The notes: generated by a model from the sequence alone, not told the origin. 64,000 nucleotides of DNA from Haloarcula pellucida (GCF_014647235.1 NZ_BMOU01000001.1:186001-250000), one strand, 5' to 3'. Positions 1 through 9,241 are shown, counted from the stretch's first letter. Translations and numbers: made by a program.

Positions 1-342
1 GTCGACGCGCCACCCCGATTCGGTGCCGACCACCGACAGCATCGTCACGTCGCTGTCGACGATTGCTCCCAGGAGTCCCTCGTGGGTCCCCACGCACGTA
101 CATCGGAGGAGCGACCGTCCGCAGACGCTGTCGACCAGCGTAACTGTCTCGAACTCCTCGACGGTCGAGAGGAACGCACGAACCGTCTCGCCGTCGACGC
201 CCGCTATCCAGACGTACGGCATCACGGTCGATCCAGTCGGGACGACGCGCTCTATCTCGACGACGGCGTCCGGGTACGACTCGAAGACCGCTCCCAGCAG
301 GAACGTCTCCGGCGGCATCGTGAACTCTGCGACGGTTGCCAT
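1..342 (-). CDS. Bat-type regulator N-terminal domain (3' end beyond window)
   Basis: The frame opens with ATG at 342 and stays open for 114 codons to the window edge, so the C-terminal part lies outside. The start MATVAEFTMPPETFLLG, then a VEIERVVPT segment and a PYVWI segment, resembles the GAF/HTH_10-associated (Bat) domain of haloarchaeal bacterio-opsin-activator-like regulators. In that family this domain precedes a C-terminal HTH_10 DNA-binding domain, which would be in the missing part. Inference: a short transcription regulator, target unknown. The start is supported by family resemblance and by the short gap to the neighbouring reductase gene. Confidence 0.75.
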   Translation of the reverse strand, partial: MATVAEFTMPPETFLLGAVFESYPDAVVEIERVVPTGSTVMPYVWIAGVDGETVRAFLSTVEEFETVTLVDSVCGRSLLRCTCVGTHEGLLGAIVDSDVTMLSVVGTESGWRVD

Positions 343-405
343 CCTCGGCTATCTATCGCCCAACACGAAAAAGAATGGGCTGGGAACTCCTCGGTGGTCG
401 CCGAC

Positions 406-1440
406 CTACTCGGCCCGGTGACCCCACCGCTCGCCGCTCTCGGCGTAGCGGGCGTCGACGATGCGGTTGAACTGCTCGTCCGACAGCGAGATGTCCGTCG
501 CGCCGACGTTCTCGTCTAATTGGTCGACGGTGCGGGCGCCGACGATGGGGACGCAGGTGAAGTCTGGCTGTTCGATGTTCCAGCGGAGCGCCACCTGTGC
601 CGGCGTCGCGTCGAGTTCGTCGGCGACGGCACGAATCTCGTCCAAGACGTGCCAGCCGCGTTCCGAGAGGTAGTAGTCGTCGAACCGGTCGTCGAGCGAG
701 CCACGGGCGCCCTCCGGTCCCTCGAAGGCCGTCGGGTCGTCGTCGTCGGTGCGCTCGTACTTCCCGGTGAGGAACCCGCCCGCGAGCGGGGAGTACGGAC
801 ACACGGCCATGTCCTGATCCGCACAGACGTCGAGGTAGTCTTTCACGTCGTCGCGGTAGCCCGCGTGGAACAGCGGTTGGGTCACCTCGAACCGTTCGAG
901 GCCCGCCACGTCTGACTTCCAGAGGGCCTTCGTCAGTTGCCACGCGGCCATCGTCGACGCGCCGAGGTAGTGGACCTTGCCCTCGCGGACGAGGTCGTTC
1001 AGCGTCCGTAGCGTCTCCTCGATGTCGCTGTCCTCGTCCCAGCGGTGGATGTAGTAGAGGTCCAGATAGTCCGTATCGAGCCGGTCGAGGGTCCCCTCTA
1101 TCTGGGCGCGGATGTGCTTGCGGCCGAGGCCGGAGTCGTTCGGGCCGGGTTCACCCCGACCGTCGAAGGGAAAGTACACCTTCGAGGCCAGCACGACGTC
1201 CTCGCGGTCGTAGTCCGCTAGCCAGTCGCCGATGAACTCCTCGCTGGTTCCGTTGGGATTCCCGTAGACGTTCGCGGTGTCGATGAAGTTGATGCCCCGA
1301 TCCCACGCCGCATCGAGCAGTTCGTGAGCCTCCTCGCGGTCTGTCTCGACGACGCCACCGGTCTCGCGACCGAAGCGCCACGTCCCGAAACAGAGCTGTG
1401 AGACCGTCGTGCCTGTCGAACCGAGTCTGGTGTACTCCAT
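406..1440 (-). CDS. Aldo/keto reductase
   Basis: 344 aa, full length for a bacterial/archaeal AKR of the YajO/Tas type. The catalytic tetrad is visible: Asp54 and Tyr59 in NFIDTANVYG, Lys87 in VLASKV, His132 in YYIHRWD. The C-terminal NADPH-binding stretch VPIVGARTVDQLDEN is also present. It should reduce carbonyl compounds with NADPH in the cytoplasm; the physiological substrate cannot be read from sequence. It stands alone between the Bat-type gene and the dsbB-like gene on the same strand. Confidence 0.92.
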   Translation of the reverse strand: MEYTRLGSTGTTVSQLCFGTWRFGRETGGVVETDREEAHELLDAAWDRGINFIDTANVYGNPNGTSEEFIGDWLADYDREDVVLASKVYFPFDGRGEPGPNDSGLGRKHIRAQIEGTLDRLDTDYLDLYYIHRWDEDSDIEETLRTLNDLVREGKVHYLGASTMAAWQLTKALWKSDVAGLERFEVTQPLFHAGYRDDVKDYLDVCADQDMAVCPYSPLAGGFLTGKYERTDDDDPTAFEGPEGARGSLDDRFDDYYLSERGWHVLDEIRAVADELDATPAQVALRWNIEQPDFTCVPIVGARTVDQLDENVGATDISLSDEQFNRIVDARYAESGERWGHRAE

Positions 1441-1497
1441 AGCCGCTCCAACGGGGCCGACGATAAAAACGCTGGGGCGCCCGGCAACCCGAGCGGG

Positions 1498-1923
1498 TCA
1501 CCCGCGTCGCCACGCCACCGCGACGGCGATACCCACGATGAGGAACGCGAGCAGGGAGAGGTTCGGAATCGTCAGCCCGAGGACGCGGTACTGAATCTGT
1601 GCGCAACTTATCGCGCCGATGCCACAGGTGGTCTGGGTCACCTGCAACCACGAGTGATAGGCCGCGAGGCCGCCGCCGAGACCGACGAGCGGCAGGGCCG
1701 TCCGTGCGACCGCGGGACGCCGCTCGACGGCGGCGACGCCGAGGACGACCACCTGCGGGTACATGAGGATGCGCTGGTACCAGCAGAGCCGACACGGCGT
1801 CAGCCCGAGCCCCAACGAGAGATAGAGACTCCCAGCGGTAGCGACCAGCGCGACCAGCGTTCCGAACGCGAGGAGCGACCGAGCGTCGAGCGAGACCCCA
1901 GTGCCACCGTTCCGGCTGTTCAC
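1498..1923 (-). CDS. dsbB: DsbB-like disulfide bond formation protein
   Basis: 141 aa with four predicted membrane helices (about 17-37, 49-66, 73-90 and 120-138). The first external loop holds the DsbB signature PCRLCWYQR with Cys44 and Cys47; the second loop holds Cys100 and Cys107 before QYRVLGLTIPNLSL. In the family these two cysteine pairs pass electrons from a periplasmic thiol oxidase to membrane quinone. Inference: oxidises an extracytoplasmic DsbA-like protein, useful for the many exported proteins of this organism. No DsbA gene is adjacent. Confidence 0.9.
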   Translation of the reverse strand: MNSRNGGTGVSLDARSLLAFGTLVALVATAGSLYLSLGLGLTPCRLCWYQRILMYPQVVVLGVAAVERRPAVARTALPLVGLGGGLAAYHSWLQVTQTTCGIGAISCAQIQYRVLGLTIPNLSLLAFLIVGIAVAVAWRRG

Positions 1924-2002
1924 GACAGTGAGAGTGCGCGCCGCCGGAAAAAGCGTTACGTGCGGTGGCGGGTGCGGTCAGTGGGACCGGTCGGCGATGG
2001 CC

Positions 2003-2090
2003 TCGCCAGCGCTCCGTCGCTGGCGAACGGGGGAGGGCAGGCAGTGACGAGCGTGGTGTGGGGAGCATACCGCTCGCCGTCGGCGAGCGG
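2003..2090. repeat. Two hairpin-forming inverted repeats downstream of fttA
   Basis: The gap between the dsbB-like gene and fttA has two strong dyads. At 2003-2026 TCGCCAGCG pairs with CGCTGGCGA around a 6-nt loop; at 2070-2090 a 10-bp arm CCGCTCGCCG faces its complement across one base. Both lie downstream of the fttA stop codon on its transcript. Neither is followed by a T-tract, so they are not classic terminators; they may protect the mRNA 3' end. Confidence 0.4.
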
Positions 2091-2140
2091 TTTCACCGTC
2101 AGAGCGTCACACTCTCGAACGACTGTAAAAAGTGGGTTCC

Positions 2141-4045
2141 CTAGACGAACCGGAACGTCTCTAAGTTCTCCGGGGTGAAGGTACGGACGTTGTAGTCGTG
2201 GTACAGCCCCGAGGAGAGGTCCTGCGTGGCGGACTCGTCGCCGTCGACACAGAGCACCTTCTCCGGGCGGGGATGCATCGTCTTCACGAAGTTCTCTAGG
2301 CCCTGCCGGTCGGCGTGGCCGGAGAACCCGTCTATCGTCTCGACGCGCATCTCTACCGATAGACTGTCGCCGTCGATGCGTACCTCGTCGGCACCCCGCT
2401 GGATGCGCTTGCCCAGCGTCCCCTTGGCCTGATAGTCGACGAAAGCGAGCGTCGAGTCCGGGTCGGGTGCGAGGTGTCCGAGCCACGTCCGGGCGGGGCC
2501 GTCGGTGAGCATGCTCGGCGGCGCGAGGACGACGCTGGCCTCCTCGCGTTCGGCGATGGCCGCGCGGTCGTCGCCGTCCTCGACGGGCGTGAACTCGTCG
2601 GCGAGGAAGGGGTTGCGGTCGGCGTCGTGGATGCGGTCTTTGACGTCGTCGCGGAGGTAGTCGGGGTAGGTCGTGTGGACCGCCGTGGCCTCCCAGATCA
2701 TCCCGTCGAGGTAGACGGGCATCTCGGGGACGTCGCCCTCGCGCATCGCCTCTTCTAAGACGACCATCAGTTCCTGTGCGCGGCCGACGGCGTGGACGGG
2801 GACGAACACGGTCCCCTCGCGGTCGGCGGCCTCTGAGACGAGTCGCTTGAGCTTTCGCTCGGAGTCGTCCTGGTCGGTCTGGTAGTCGTTGCGGCCGCCG
2901 TAGGTCGATTCGAGGACGAGCGTCTCGACGCGGGGGAACTCGTTTACGGCGCCGTCGAACAGGCGGGTGTTGTCGTAGTGGATGTCCCCGGAGAACGCGA
3001 CGTTGTAGAGGCCGTCGCCGATGTGGAAGTGGACCACAGAGCTACCGAGTACGTGGCCGGCGTTGTGGAGCGTGAGTTTCACGTCCGGCGCGATGTCGGT
3101 GACGTCGCCGTACTCGAGCGGGATGCAGTGTTTGACCGCCTCGCGGACCATCTCGGTCTCGTAGGGGCGCTTGCGGCCGGCGGCGTCGGCGCGGCCGATG
3201 TAGTCGAGCGTCATCAGGCCGAGCAGGTCCCGCGTGGGTTCCGTACAGTAGATTGGGCCGTCGTAGCCGTGTTCGAACAGGAGGGGAACCAGCGCCGCGT
3301 GGTCGAGGTGGGCGTGAGTGAGGACCACGGCGTCCAGCGAGGACGCACCGGATCCGATGGCTTCGGGAACGTCGAGATACGGCTGTTCGGTTCGCTCGCC
3401 GGGTTTGTCACCGCAGTCGACGAGAATGCGCGTGTCGGCCGTCGAGATGATGTACGCCGCACGGCCGACCTCCCGGCATCCGCCGAGGGTCGTGACGCGG
3501 ACCCACTCCTCGCTGGACATGGGGTCGCGGTGAATCTGGCGGCCGACGCGTTCGAGGATGTCCCGCCGGTCGTCGCGTTCCTGCGTGAGGAAGTCCCTGA
3601 CGTTCGAGACGGTGGGCGACTCGATGGGTGGCGTGCGAACCACGTCCGGCGTCCAGCCGACCGCCTTGGTTATCTCCCGCAGCGTCTCGCCGCGCCGGCC
3701 GATGACCCGGCCCGGTTTCTCGGCCTCGATGAGGACTTCCCCGGTGTCGGCGAGGAACTGGAGGCCGCTGACGCCGGCGTCCTCGGGGATGATCTCACGA
3801 ATCCGCTCCTCTGCGGTCTCCGGTCGCGTCAGCACGTCCGGATCGGGTCGGACGGTGATGCGCTTGCGGAGCTTCGACGCCAGTCGGCGGACGAGGTCAC
3901 CGTCGGCGGCGAACTCCTTTGGGTCACGCGTGTAGATGACCAGTTCCGGTCCCTCGTAGGTGACGTCGGAGATGGAGATGTGGTTCGGAACCTCTTCGTC
4001 GATCGTTGCGCGTACGTCTTCGAGTTGCTTGTCTACCGTGCTCAT
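2141..4045 (-). CDS. fttA: Transcription termination factor FttA (aCPSF1), KH/MBL/beta-CASP ribonuclease
   Basis: 634 aa, the usual length of archaeal CPSF73-like FttA. The N-terminal ~145 residues are KH-type RNA-binding domains, with GRVIGRRGETLREI as the KH signature. The metallo-beta-lactamase motif HAHLDH lies at 244-249; further metal-ligand blocks NAGHVLGSS and FSGHADRQGL and the beta-CASP block with LESTYGGR follow. In archaea this nuclease cleaves U-rich nascent RNA and releases RNA polymerase, acting as the main termination factor. All catalytic motifs look intact. A TATA-like stretch on the minus strand at 4207-4217 lies about 165 nt upstream of the ATG, which would give a long leader if used. 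Confidence 0.95.
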   Translation of the reverse strand: MSTVDKQLEDVRATIDEEVPNHISISDVTYEGPELVIYTRDPKEFAADGDLVRRLASKLRKRITVRPDPDVLTRPETAEERIREIIPEDAGVSGLQFLADTGEVLIEAEKPGRVIGRRGETLREITKAVGWTPDVVRTPPIESPTVSNVRDFLTQERDDRRDILERVGRQIHRDPMSSEEWVRVTTLGGCREVGRAAYIISTADTRILVDCGDKPGERTEQPYLDVPEAIGSGASSLDAVVLTHAHLDHAALVPLLFEHGYDGPIYCTEPTRDLLGLMTLDYIGRADAAGRKRPYETEMVREAVKHCIPLEYGDVTDIAPDVKLTLHNAGHVLGSSVVHFHIGDGLYNVAFSGDIHYDNTRLFDGAVNEFPRVETLVLESTYGGRNDYQTDQDDSERKLKRLVSEAADREGTVFVPVHAVGRAQELMVVLEEAMREGDVPEMPVYLDGMIWEATAVHTTYPDYLRDDVKDRIHDADRNPFLADEFTPVEDGDDRAAIAEREEASVVLAPPSMLTDGPARTWLGHLAPDPDSTLAFVDYQAKGTLGKRIQRGADEVRIDGDSLSVEMRVETIDGFSGHADRQGLENFVKTMHPRPEKVLCVDGDESATQDLSSGLYHDYNVRTFTPENLETFRFV

Positions 4046-4261
4046 AGTGTAGAACGGGCGGGCGGCCTGCTGGTGGCGTGTACTCCGTCGCGGGTCGGTC
4101 TGGACCGAGTGTCTGGTACGGTCATACAGTTGTCCGTTGTTCGGTGAACGACCTCCAGGCGGAGAACTGCCCGGAAAACCGATTGTACACGTCAGTACCC
4201 CGCTCGAATTATTAAAGACTTCGCACTCCGGAGCGGTCGGAGGCCGACGCTGTCTGTGTGG

Positions 4262-5557
4262 TCAGGCTGATTCGAGGGCGTCGACGGTCCGTTCGGCCGC
4301 ATCCGGTGCTGCCCGTGCCAGTGCGGTCGCGACGACGTACTCCGAGACTGGGTCGGCCAGTTGCGCGGGGCGGACGTCCCCTTGGGCGCGACTCAGTTCC
4401 CAGTCGGCGCTCCAGACCCGGTCGGCGGCGTTCGTGAGCACGGTCCGGACCAGCCCCGGTGTCGGCCCCGTCCCGAGCGTGCTCTGCAGTGCGTCGACGG
4501 CGGTCTGCCTGAACCGACGAACGTCGGCGGCGCTCTCGACGCGGAACTGTTCGCCCTCCTCGATTCGCTGTCGGACCCGCTCCAGCGCGCCGAACCCGGC
4601 GAGGCGGCCGGTCGCGTCCAGCAGCGCGCTCGCTGGTCCGGCGGCCTCCGAAACCCGAGTGGTCCCGTCGACGGCCTCGTCTCTGACCTCCCACCGTACA
4701 CGCTCGGGGGCCTCCCAGTCCCCGCTGGTCGGTTCCGGTGGGACAGCCCGGGAGCGGAGGTCGGCCAACAGCGCCTCGGCCGCGCCGCGTAGCCGTGCTT
4801 CGACCGTGCCCGCATCGGCCGGGAGCGAGGCCCGGAACTGCGCGTCGAGGTGGCGGGCGTCGTCGAGGTACACGTGGGCGGACTCGGCGGCCTCGCCCCA
4901 CTCCGCGACGGTCAGTAGCGCCGATCCGTCGTGGTTGACCGAGGGTCCCTCGTCGTCGGTCGCGCGTCGGAGCGCCGTCTCGATGCGGGCGTGGACGAGC
5001 GCTGCACGCACCGGGTCGTCGCCGAGGTAGGTGTACTCGGAGTCGAACGACCGCGCCTCGGCGACCGCGTTCCGGTACTCCTCGCGCAGGGGAGCGGCCC
5101 GCCGCCCCTCGCTCACGAACCGCCAGCCTTCCGCCGCGTAGCGGGCGTTCTGTCGACTCTCACGGATCGCCCGCAACGCCATCAGCCCCGTCTCGGCCCG
5201 CCGGGCGTCGTCGATGTCCTCGGTCGCGTGGTCGGCTGCGTCGAGTACGTGTTCGCGGATGTGCCCGTTGGGTATCTCGTCGGGGCCCAGCGGCGTCGGC
5301 AGGCCGGACAGGAGTTCCGTGGTCCGGTCGCGTCCGGCCCCGAGATACGCGTCCTCGATAGGGACCGGGACGGCCGGAAACAGCAGGTGGTGCGGGCGCT
5401 CGTCGTCGCCGGTGTCGACGTCCGGTAGCTCGTGACTCCGAATGGTCGGCTCGTCGCCGTCGGCGAAGCGTTCGACGGCACCACAGCCGGCGAGTGCGCT
5501 CGCGCCGACGACGGCGAGGAACCCCCGTCGGGTCTGCCCCGCAGCCGGGTCCGTCAC
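4262..5557 (-). CDS. Tat lipoprotein of unknown function
   Basis: 431 aa starting with GTG at 5557, which overlaps the stop of the upstream lipoprotein gene in a GTGA arrangement, implying translational coupling. The N-terminus RRGFLAVVGASALAGC carries a twin-arginine motif and lipobox, so the protein should be exported folded and lipid-anchored. The rest is mostly helical and alanine/arginine/glutamate-rich with no catalytic motif I recognise. It probably works with the coupled lipoprotein, because the two are co-transcribed. Function unknown. Confidence 0.8.
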   Translation of the reverse strand: MTDPAAGQTRRGFLAVVGASALAGCGAVERFADGDEPTIRSHELPDVDTGDDERPHHLLFPAVPVPIEDAYLGAGRDRTTELLSGLPTPLGPDEIPNGHIREHVLDAADHATEDIDDARRAETGLMALRAIRESRQNARYAAEGWRFVSEGRRAAPLREEYRNAVAEARSFDSEYTYLGDDPVRAALVHARIETALRRATDDEGPSVNHDGSALLTVAEWGEAAESAHVYLDDARHLDAQFRASLPADAGTVEARLRGAAEALLADLRSRAVPPEPTSGDWEAPERVRWEVRDEAVDGTTRVSEAAGPASALLDATGRLAGFGALERVRQRIEEGEQFRVESAADVRRFRQTAVDALQSTLGTGPTPGLVRTVLTNAADRVWSADWELSRAQGDVRPAQLADPVSEYVVATALARAAPDAAERTVDALESA

Positions 5558-6273
5558 TGTGACCCCTCCGTCGTCTCCGTCGACTGCTCGGAGGGTTCAG
5601 TCGCCGTTGCGTCGTCGCTACTCGCGGCAGCCATCTCCGAGTCGGCCATCGGGCCGCGGTCACAGCTTCCGGACCCGATCGAGGAGCCGAATCCGTTCAC
5701 CGAATCCGCGTCGAGGGCGGCCGGAATCCTGACGAGTCGAACCGCGAACACCTTCCGGTCGGCCCGGCAGGCTTCGTCGTAGGGACGGGTGACGCGCGCG
5801 TAGTCTGTCTGGACCTCGTCCGGCCGCCACGAGACACTGCAGAGTTCGAGGCGGAAGCACTCGCCGACCTGATGCGTCTCGACGTACACCGTCTCGCTGT
5901 CGAACGCGGTGGCGTCGAGGAACGCCCCGACGCGGTCCGCACCGGGGACGTCGGCGACGGCGACGCGGTCGGCGCGTTCGCGGCTGTCGACGAGGGCGTT
6001 CGTCCGGAGGTACGAGTGTTCCGACTCGGTGGGTCGCCCGCCGTCCGCCTGGTCGGGGTCTGCGAGCCAGACTGGCGGCCGGTCGGTGTCGGCCCGGATG
6101 GCGAGGTTCTCGGGGTCGGACTCGGACCCGGCGAAGTCGCTTTCGCCGGCGGTGGCGGTCGGCGACGTTCGACTCGATTCGCCGGTACCGTCGAGCAACC
6201 CACCGCACCCTGCGAGCGCACTCGCGAGGCCTGCGGCTCCGTGGAGGACGCGGCGGCGTGTTGGAGGGACCAT
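5554..6273 (-). CDS. Tat lipoprotein of unknown function, upstream partner
   Basis: 239 aa from ATG at 6273; a longer frame exists, but the chosen start places RRRVLHGAAGLASALAGC at the N-terminus, a Tat signal with lipobox. The mature part starts with a Ser/Thr/Gly-rich linker, as in haloarchaeal surface lipoproteins, followed by a globular domain with Cys in ECFRLELCSVSW and a Ser/Thr/Glu-rich tail. The 3' end overlaps the next gene by 4 nt. No family recognised. The 127-bp upstream space is shared with a divergent gene at 6401. Confidence 0.75.
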   Translation of the reverse strand: MVPPTRRRVLHGAAGLASALAGCGGLLDGTGESSRTSPTATAGESDFAGSESDPENLAIRADTDRPPVWLADPDQADGGRPTESEHSYLRTNALVDSRERADRVAVADVPGADRVGAFLDATAFDSETVYVETHQVGECFRLELCSVSWRPDEVQTDYARVTRPYDEACRADRKVFAVRLVRIPAALDADSVNGFGSSIGSGSCDRGPMADSEMAAASSDDATATEPSEQSTETTEGSQ

Positions 6274-6400
6274 CGTCGGCGGAGCGACGAACGCCCACGG
6301 AATAAGTCTCGTGTTCCCGATACGCGCTGGCCTCGGCACTGGACCGGCCCGAGTCGTCCGCGCCGCCACACCGAAGGCGTCGGGCCGCGAGGATACCCTC

Positions 6401-6901
6401 ATGCACGTCACACCTGCCGTCGTCGCCGAGGAGTACGAGTGGACCCTCGAACGGGCCGACGTGGTCGTGCCGCTGGTCAACGACACCCGGGACCACCTCG
6501 GGGACCTGTTCGGCGTCGACGTCGACGCCATCGACGAGCGAGCGTACCGCGAGGCCGTCGAGGCGGTGTTCGCCGACGGCGACCGGGCGGTCAACGTCGC
6601 GGCGCTCGTCCGTCTGCTCCGGGACCTCGACGTCGAGGGCGACTACCCGGGGTTCGTCGTCGACGAACTGCTCGGGCGCGAACTCGCGGGGATGCTCGCG
6701 GGCGACCAGCCGCTCCGATTGCTCGCGGAGGCCACGTTCCACGTCGCCGACGTGCGGACCCACGGGGCCGCGGGCGACGCCGCTGGGGCGGACGACCTCG
6801 ACGCGGCGCTGGCCGCGGGCGTCCAGACGCGATTGCCGGGGTGGCCGTGGCAGGCGGACGAGAGTCCGTTCGGCTTAGAACGAGAAGGACGGCGTCGCTA
6901 G
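6401..6901 (+). CDS. Uncharacterised acidic cytosolic protein
   Basis: 166 aa from ATG at 6401. The frame is open farther upstream, but that part is the antisense of the lipoprotein gene and has poor composition. The protein is acidic and predicted helical, has no signal peptide or membrane segment, and ends with a charged tail. It opens with MHVTPAVVAEEYEWTLERAD; I recognise no family. Its 3' end overlaps the convergent P19-like gene by 27 bp. Haloarchaeal composition and codon use support it as a real gene. Confidence 0.65.
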   Translation: MHVTPAVVAEEYEWTLERADVVVPLVNDTRDHLGDLFGVDVDAIDERAYREAVEAVFADGDRAVNVAALVRLLRDLDVEGDYPGFVVDELLGRELAGMLAGDQPLRLLAEATFHVADVRTHGAAGDAAGADDLDAALAAGVQTRLPGWPWQADESPFGLEREGRRR

Positions 6902-7924
6902 GAAGGCCGTCTCGTACCCCTCGTGACGGGAGGTCTGCGAGGGGGCGACGACGTCGACGCCGACCGAGGGGTCCGACTCGGCCGTCTCGACGACGGCGCC
7001 GTAGTGGTAGCCGAGGTCGGGGTGGAGCGCCGCGCCAAGCGCGTCGTCGAACACCGTCTCGCCGCCCGTCTCGACGGTTCCATCGAGGGACATCATCGGC
7101 AGGGGAACGCGGTTGTACGGCGTGCGGACAGAGACGGCCAGATACGACTCGCCGTCGGCGAGGAAGTCGGCCTCGGAGAGCCACGTCGCGGCGTACACCC
7201 CGTCGCTGCCCTTCTTCGTCCCGAGTAGCGTCCCGGGCAGTTCGTCCGCGACCGGCGTCTGGGAGACGGGACGCATCGACATCTCCATCAGGTCGACGGC
7301 ACCGCGTTCGCCCTGTGTCTCCGAGAACGCCTCGTAGGAGAGTTCGTCGAGCGCCGACTGTGCGAAGTCGAACTCGACGCTCGTCTCGGCGGCGTCGTCG
7401 AACCGCCCGGCGAAGGCGCCCAGACGGCGGTCCGAGACGGCGTTGACCCGGACGCGGACGGTGTAGAGACCGTCGCCGTCGAGTTCGTAGTTGTCGCCGT
7501 AGTGAAAGCCCATACTCTGGGAGATCATCGGCCACGGCGATTTCTCGTCGACCGTCTCGCCGTCCCGTTCGATGGTGATAGCGACGCCGGCCGAGATGGG
7601 CAGGACCATCTCCGTCTCCGGGTCCCACACCGTCGCCATCAGGTGGATGCTGTCGGCGTCGCGGATGTCGACGCGTTCGGTGTCGGTGCCCGTGACGGTC
7701 CAGAAGCGGTGGGGAAACGAGTAGCCGAGGCCGACCATGTAGTCGCCCGCTTGTGCCATCCCGGCCATCCCCATCCCTTCGACGTGGGTCGGGCGGTAGG
7801 TGGCGTCGGGGCGATTCTCCACGAGTGGCGGCGAGCGTGTCGACTGGCTCTGGAAGGACCCACAGCCAGCGACGAGCGACGCACCGGCGAGACCGGTGCT
7901 GGCGAGAAACCGTCGTCGGTTCAT
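6875..7924 (-). CDS. P19/Tp34-like iron-transport lipoprotein
   Basis: 349 aa. Tat signal and lipobox at the N-terminus (MNRRRFLAST through Cys21). The mature N-terminal half has a methionine-rich stretch EGMGMAGMAQAGDYM, then GYSFPHRFW, then VLPISAGVAITIERDGE, matching the layout of periplasmic Fe2+/Cu-binding P19/Tp34 proteins, whose metal site uses Met and His. A C-terminal extension of ~170 residues is haloarchaea-like. Inference: extracellular metal (probably iron) binding. It lies 51 nt downstream of a DyP/EfeB-like gene on the same strand, resembling EfeOB-type iron uptake pairs, but no FTR1/EfeU permease is in the window. Confidence 0.75.
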   Translation of the reverse strand: MNRRRFLASTGLAGASLVAGCGSFQSQSTRSPPLVENRPDATYRPTHVEGMGMAGMAQAGDYMVGLGYSFPHRFWTVTGTDTERVDIRDADSIHLMATVWDPETEMVLPISAGVAITIERDGETVDEKSPWPMISQSMGFHYGDNYELDGDGLYTVRVRVNAVSDRRLGAFAGRFDDAAETSVEFDFAQSALDELSYEAFSETQGERGAVDLMEMSMRPVSQTPVADELPGTLLGTKKGSDGVYAATWLSEADFLADGESYLAVSVRTPYNRVPLPMMSLDGTVETGGETVFDDALGAALHPDLGYHYGAVVETAESDPSVGVDVVAPSQTSRHEGYETAFLATPSFSF

Positions 7925-7975
7925 ACAGTCGGGTAGCCGCCTGCTTTCAAAGACGATTCTGGTACGGTGGGCGAA

Positions 7976-9241
7976 TCAGGCAGGGTCGGCCGGGGGGAGC
8001 GCCCGGAGATTCCGCGGCGGCAGGAGGTAGTTCCCCCTGCGCTCGACGGTCATGTACTGGAGGATGCCGTTGTTGGTACGCTGCCCGACCGCGGAGTTCT
8101 CGGCCACGTCGGTGCCGTTCATCGCCTCTCTGGTCGCCACGAAGTCCTCGATGGACTGCTGGAGCGAGAGGAAGTGCAGGCCCGCCTCGCCGCCGTCCGT
8201 CGAGTCGAAGTCCCGGCGGAGGATGGTGGGGCTGTCGTCCTCGCGAGCGCGCGAGAGCTTCTGTGAGTGGCCGACGACGCCCTCTCGGCGGCCGCTCTCG
8301 ACGGCGTCCTCGGGACACTCCTCGATGGCGCTGTCGGTGCCGAGGTTCTCGCCGACGCCCTCTACTTTCCCCTCGTCCGCGTGGGCGGGACAGAACATCT
8401 TCGAGACCCGTTGCTCGCGGGAGTCCTGTTCGTACCACTGCTGGAGGTGCAGGCGGATGAACGAGAGATGCTGGGTCGCGCCGCCGGCGAAGGGGCCGGC
8501 GTCGACGGTCACGCGGTCCTCGGTGGCCTGATTCCCCTTGAACCCGGACTTGAACCCCATGAACAGCGGGGCCTCCTCGGGGACGGGTTCGGAGTCGGGG
8601 ATGCCGTCGACGTCCTGCTTCTCGGCGGGCAGGCCGGTCCCGACGAACCCGGTCCGGCGGTCGGCCACGGACAACACGCCCTCGAACGTCGTCGACATCT
8701 CGTGGTCGTTGACCGTCTTTCGGGTCCCCTTCAGCGCCTCTTCTGCGGCCAGCACCACGCTCTCGTGGTCGCTGGCGAGATGGAGGAGCGCGTCGGGCGT
8801 GTCGGGTTCGGGGTCCTCGAAGGGGGCCAGTGCTTTCGGCTCCGGTACGTCTACGCCCGCCGGGTTCGCCTCGAACCGGTCGAAGTAGGTCGGGCCGTAG
8901 CCGAGCGTGAACAGGAGGCCGTCGTTGCTCCACTCGTAGGCCTGCTCCAGCGTCGACAGCGCGTCTTCCACCTGCCTCCGGTCGCCGTCGGTCGGCCTCC
9001 CGTCACGCTCGTAGTCGAGCAACAGGAGGACGTGGTGGCGCGCCATCCGCGGGTTGCCGGCGTCGTCGGTCGCCAGCGCGTCGTTCCACGCGTGCTGGCG
9101 GGCCGGCAGACTGGCGATGTCGTCGGTCCCCTCGGGTACGTCGGGCGTGCCACGGTCGAGACAGGCGGCGAGCGCGGCCGTCCCACCGATGGCGACGGCG
9201 CTCTTCGCGAACTCGCGTCGTGAGATACCGCGGTCTGTCAT
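7976..9241 (-). CDS. Divergent DyP/EfeB-type Tat-exported protein
   Basis: 421 aa. Tat signal SRREFAKSAVAIGG; Cys27 may be a lipobox. Family landmarks: LLFTLGYGPTYFDRF, DALLHLASDHESV, MGFKSGF at 228-234, FIRLHLQQWYEQ, GHSQKLSRA with the likely proximal haem ligand His325, and GLHFLSLQ. In canonical DyP/EfeB proteins the 229-234 motif is GFKDGT, with a catalytic Asp; here Ser232 occupies that place. Inference: may bind haem but lack normal peroxidase chemistry, or act as a deferrochelatase-like partner of the P19-like lipoprotein next door. Confidence 0.75.
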   Translation of the reverse strand: MTDRGISRREFAKSAVAIGGTAALAACLDRGTPDVPEGTDDIASLPARQHAWNDALATDDAGNPRMARHHVLLLLDYERDGRPTDGDRRQVEDALSTLEQAYEWSNDGLLFTLGYGPTYFDRFEANPAGVDVPEPKALAPFEDPEPDTPDALLHLASDHESVVLAAEEALKGTRKTVNDHEMSTTFEGVLSVADRRTGFVGTGLPAEKQDVDGIPDSEPVPEEAPLFMGFKSGFKGNQATEDRVTVDAGPFAGGATQHLSFIRLHLQQWYEQDSREQRVSKMFCPAHADEGKVEGVGENLGTDSAIEECPEDAVESGRREGVVGHSQKLSRAREDDSPTILRRDFDSTDGGEAGLHFLSLQQSIEDFVATREAMNGTDVAENSAVGQRTNNGILQYMTVERRGNYLLPPRNLRALPPADPA

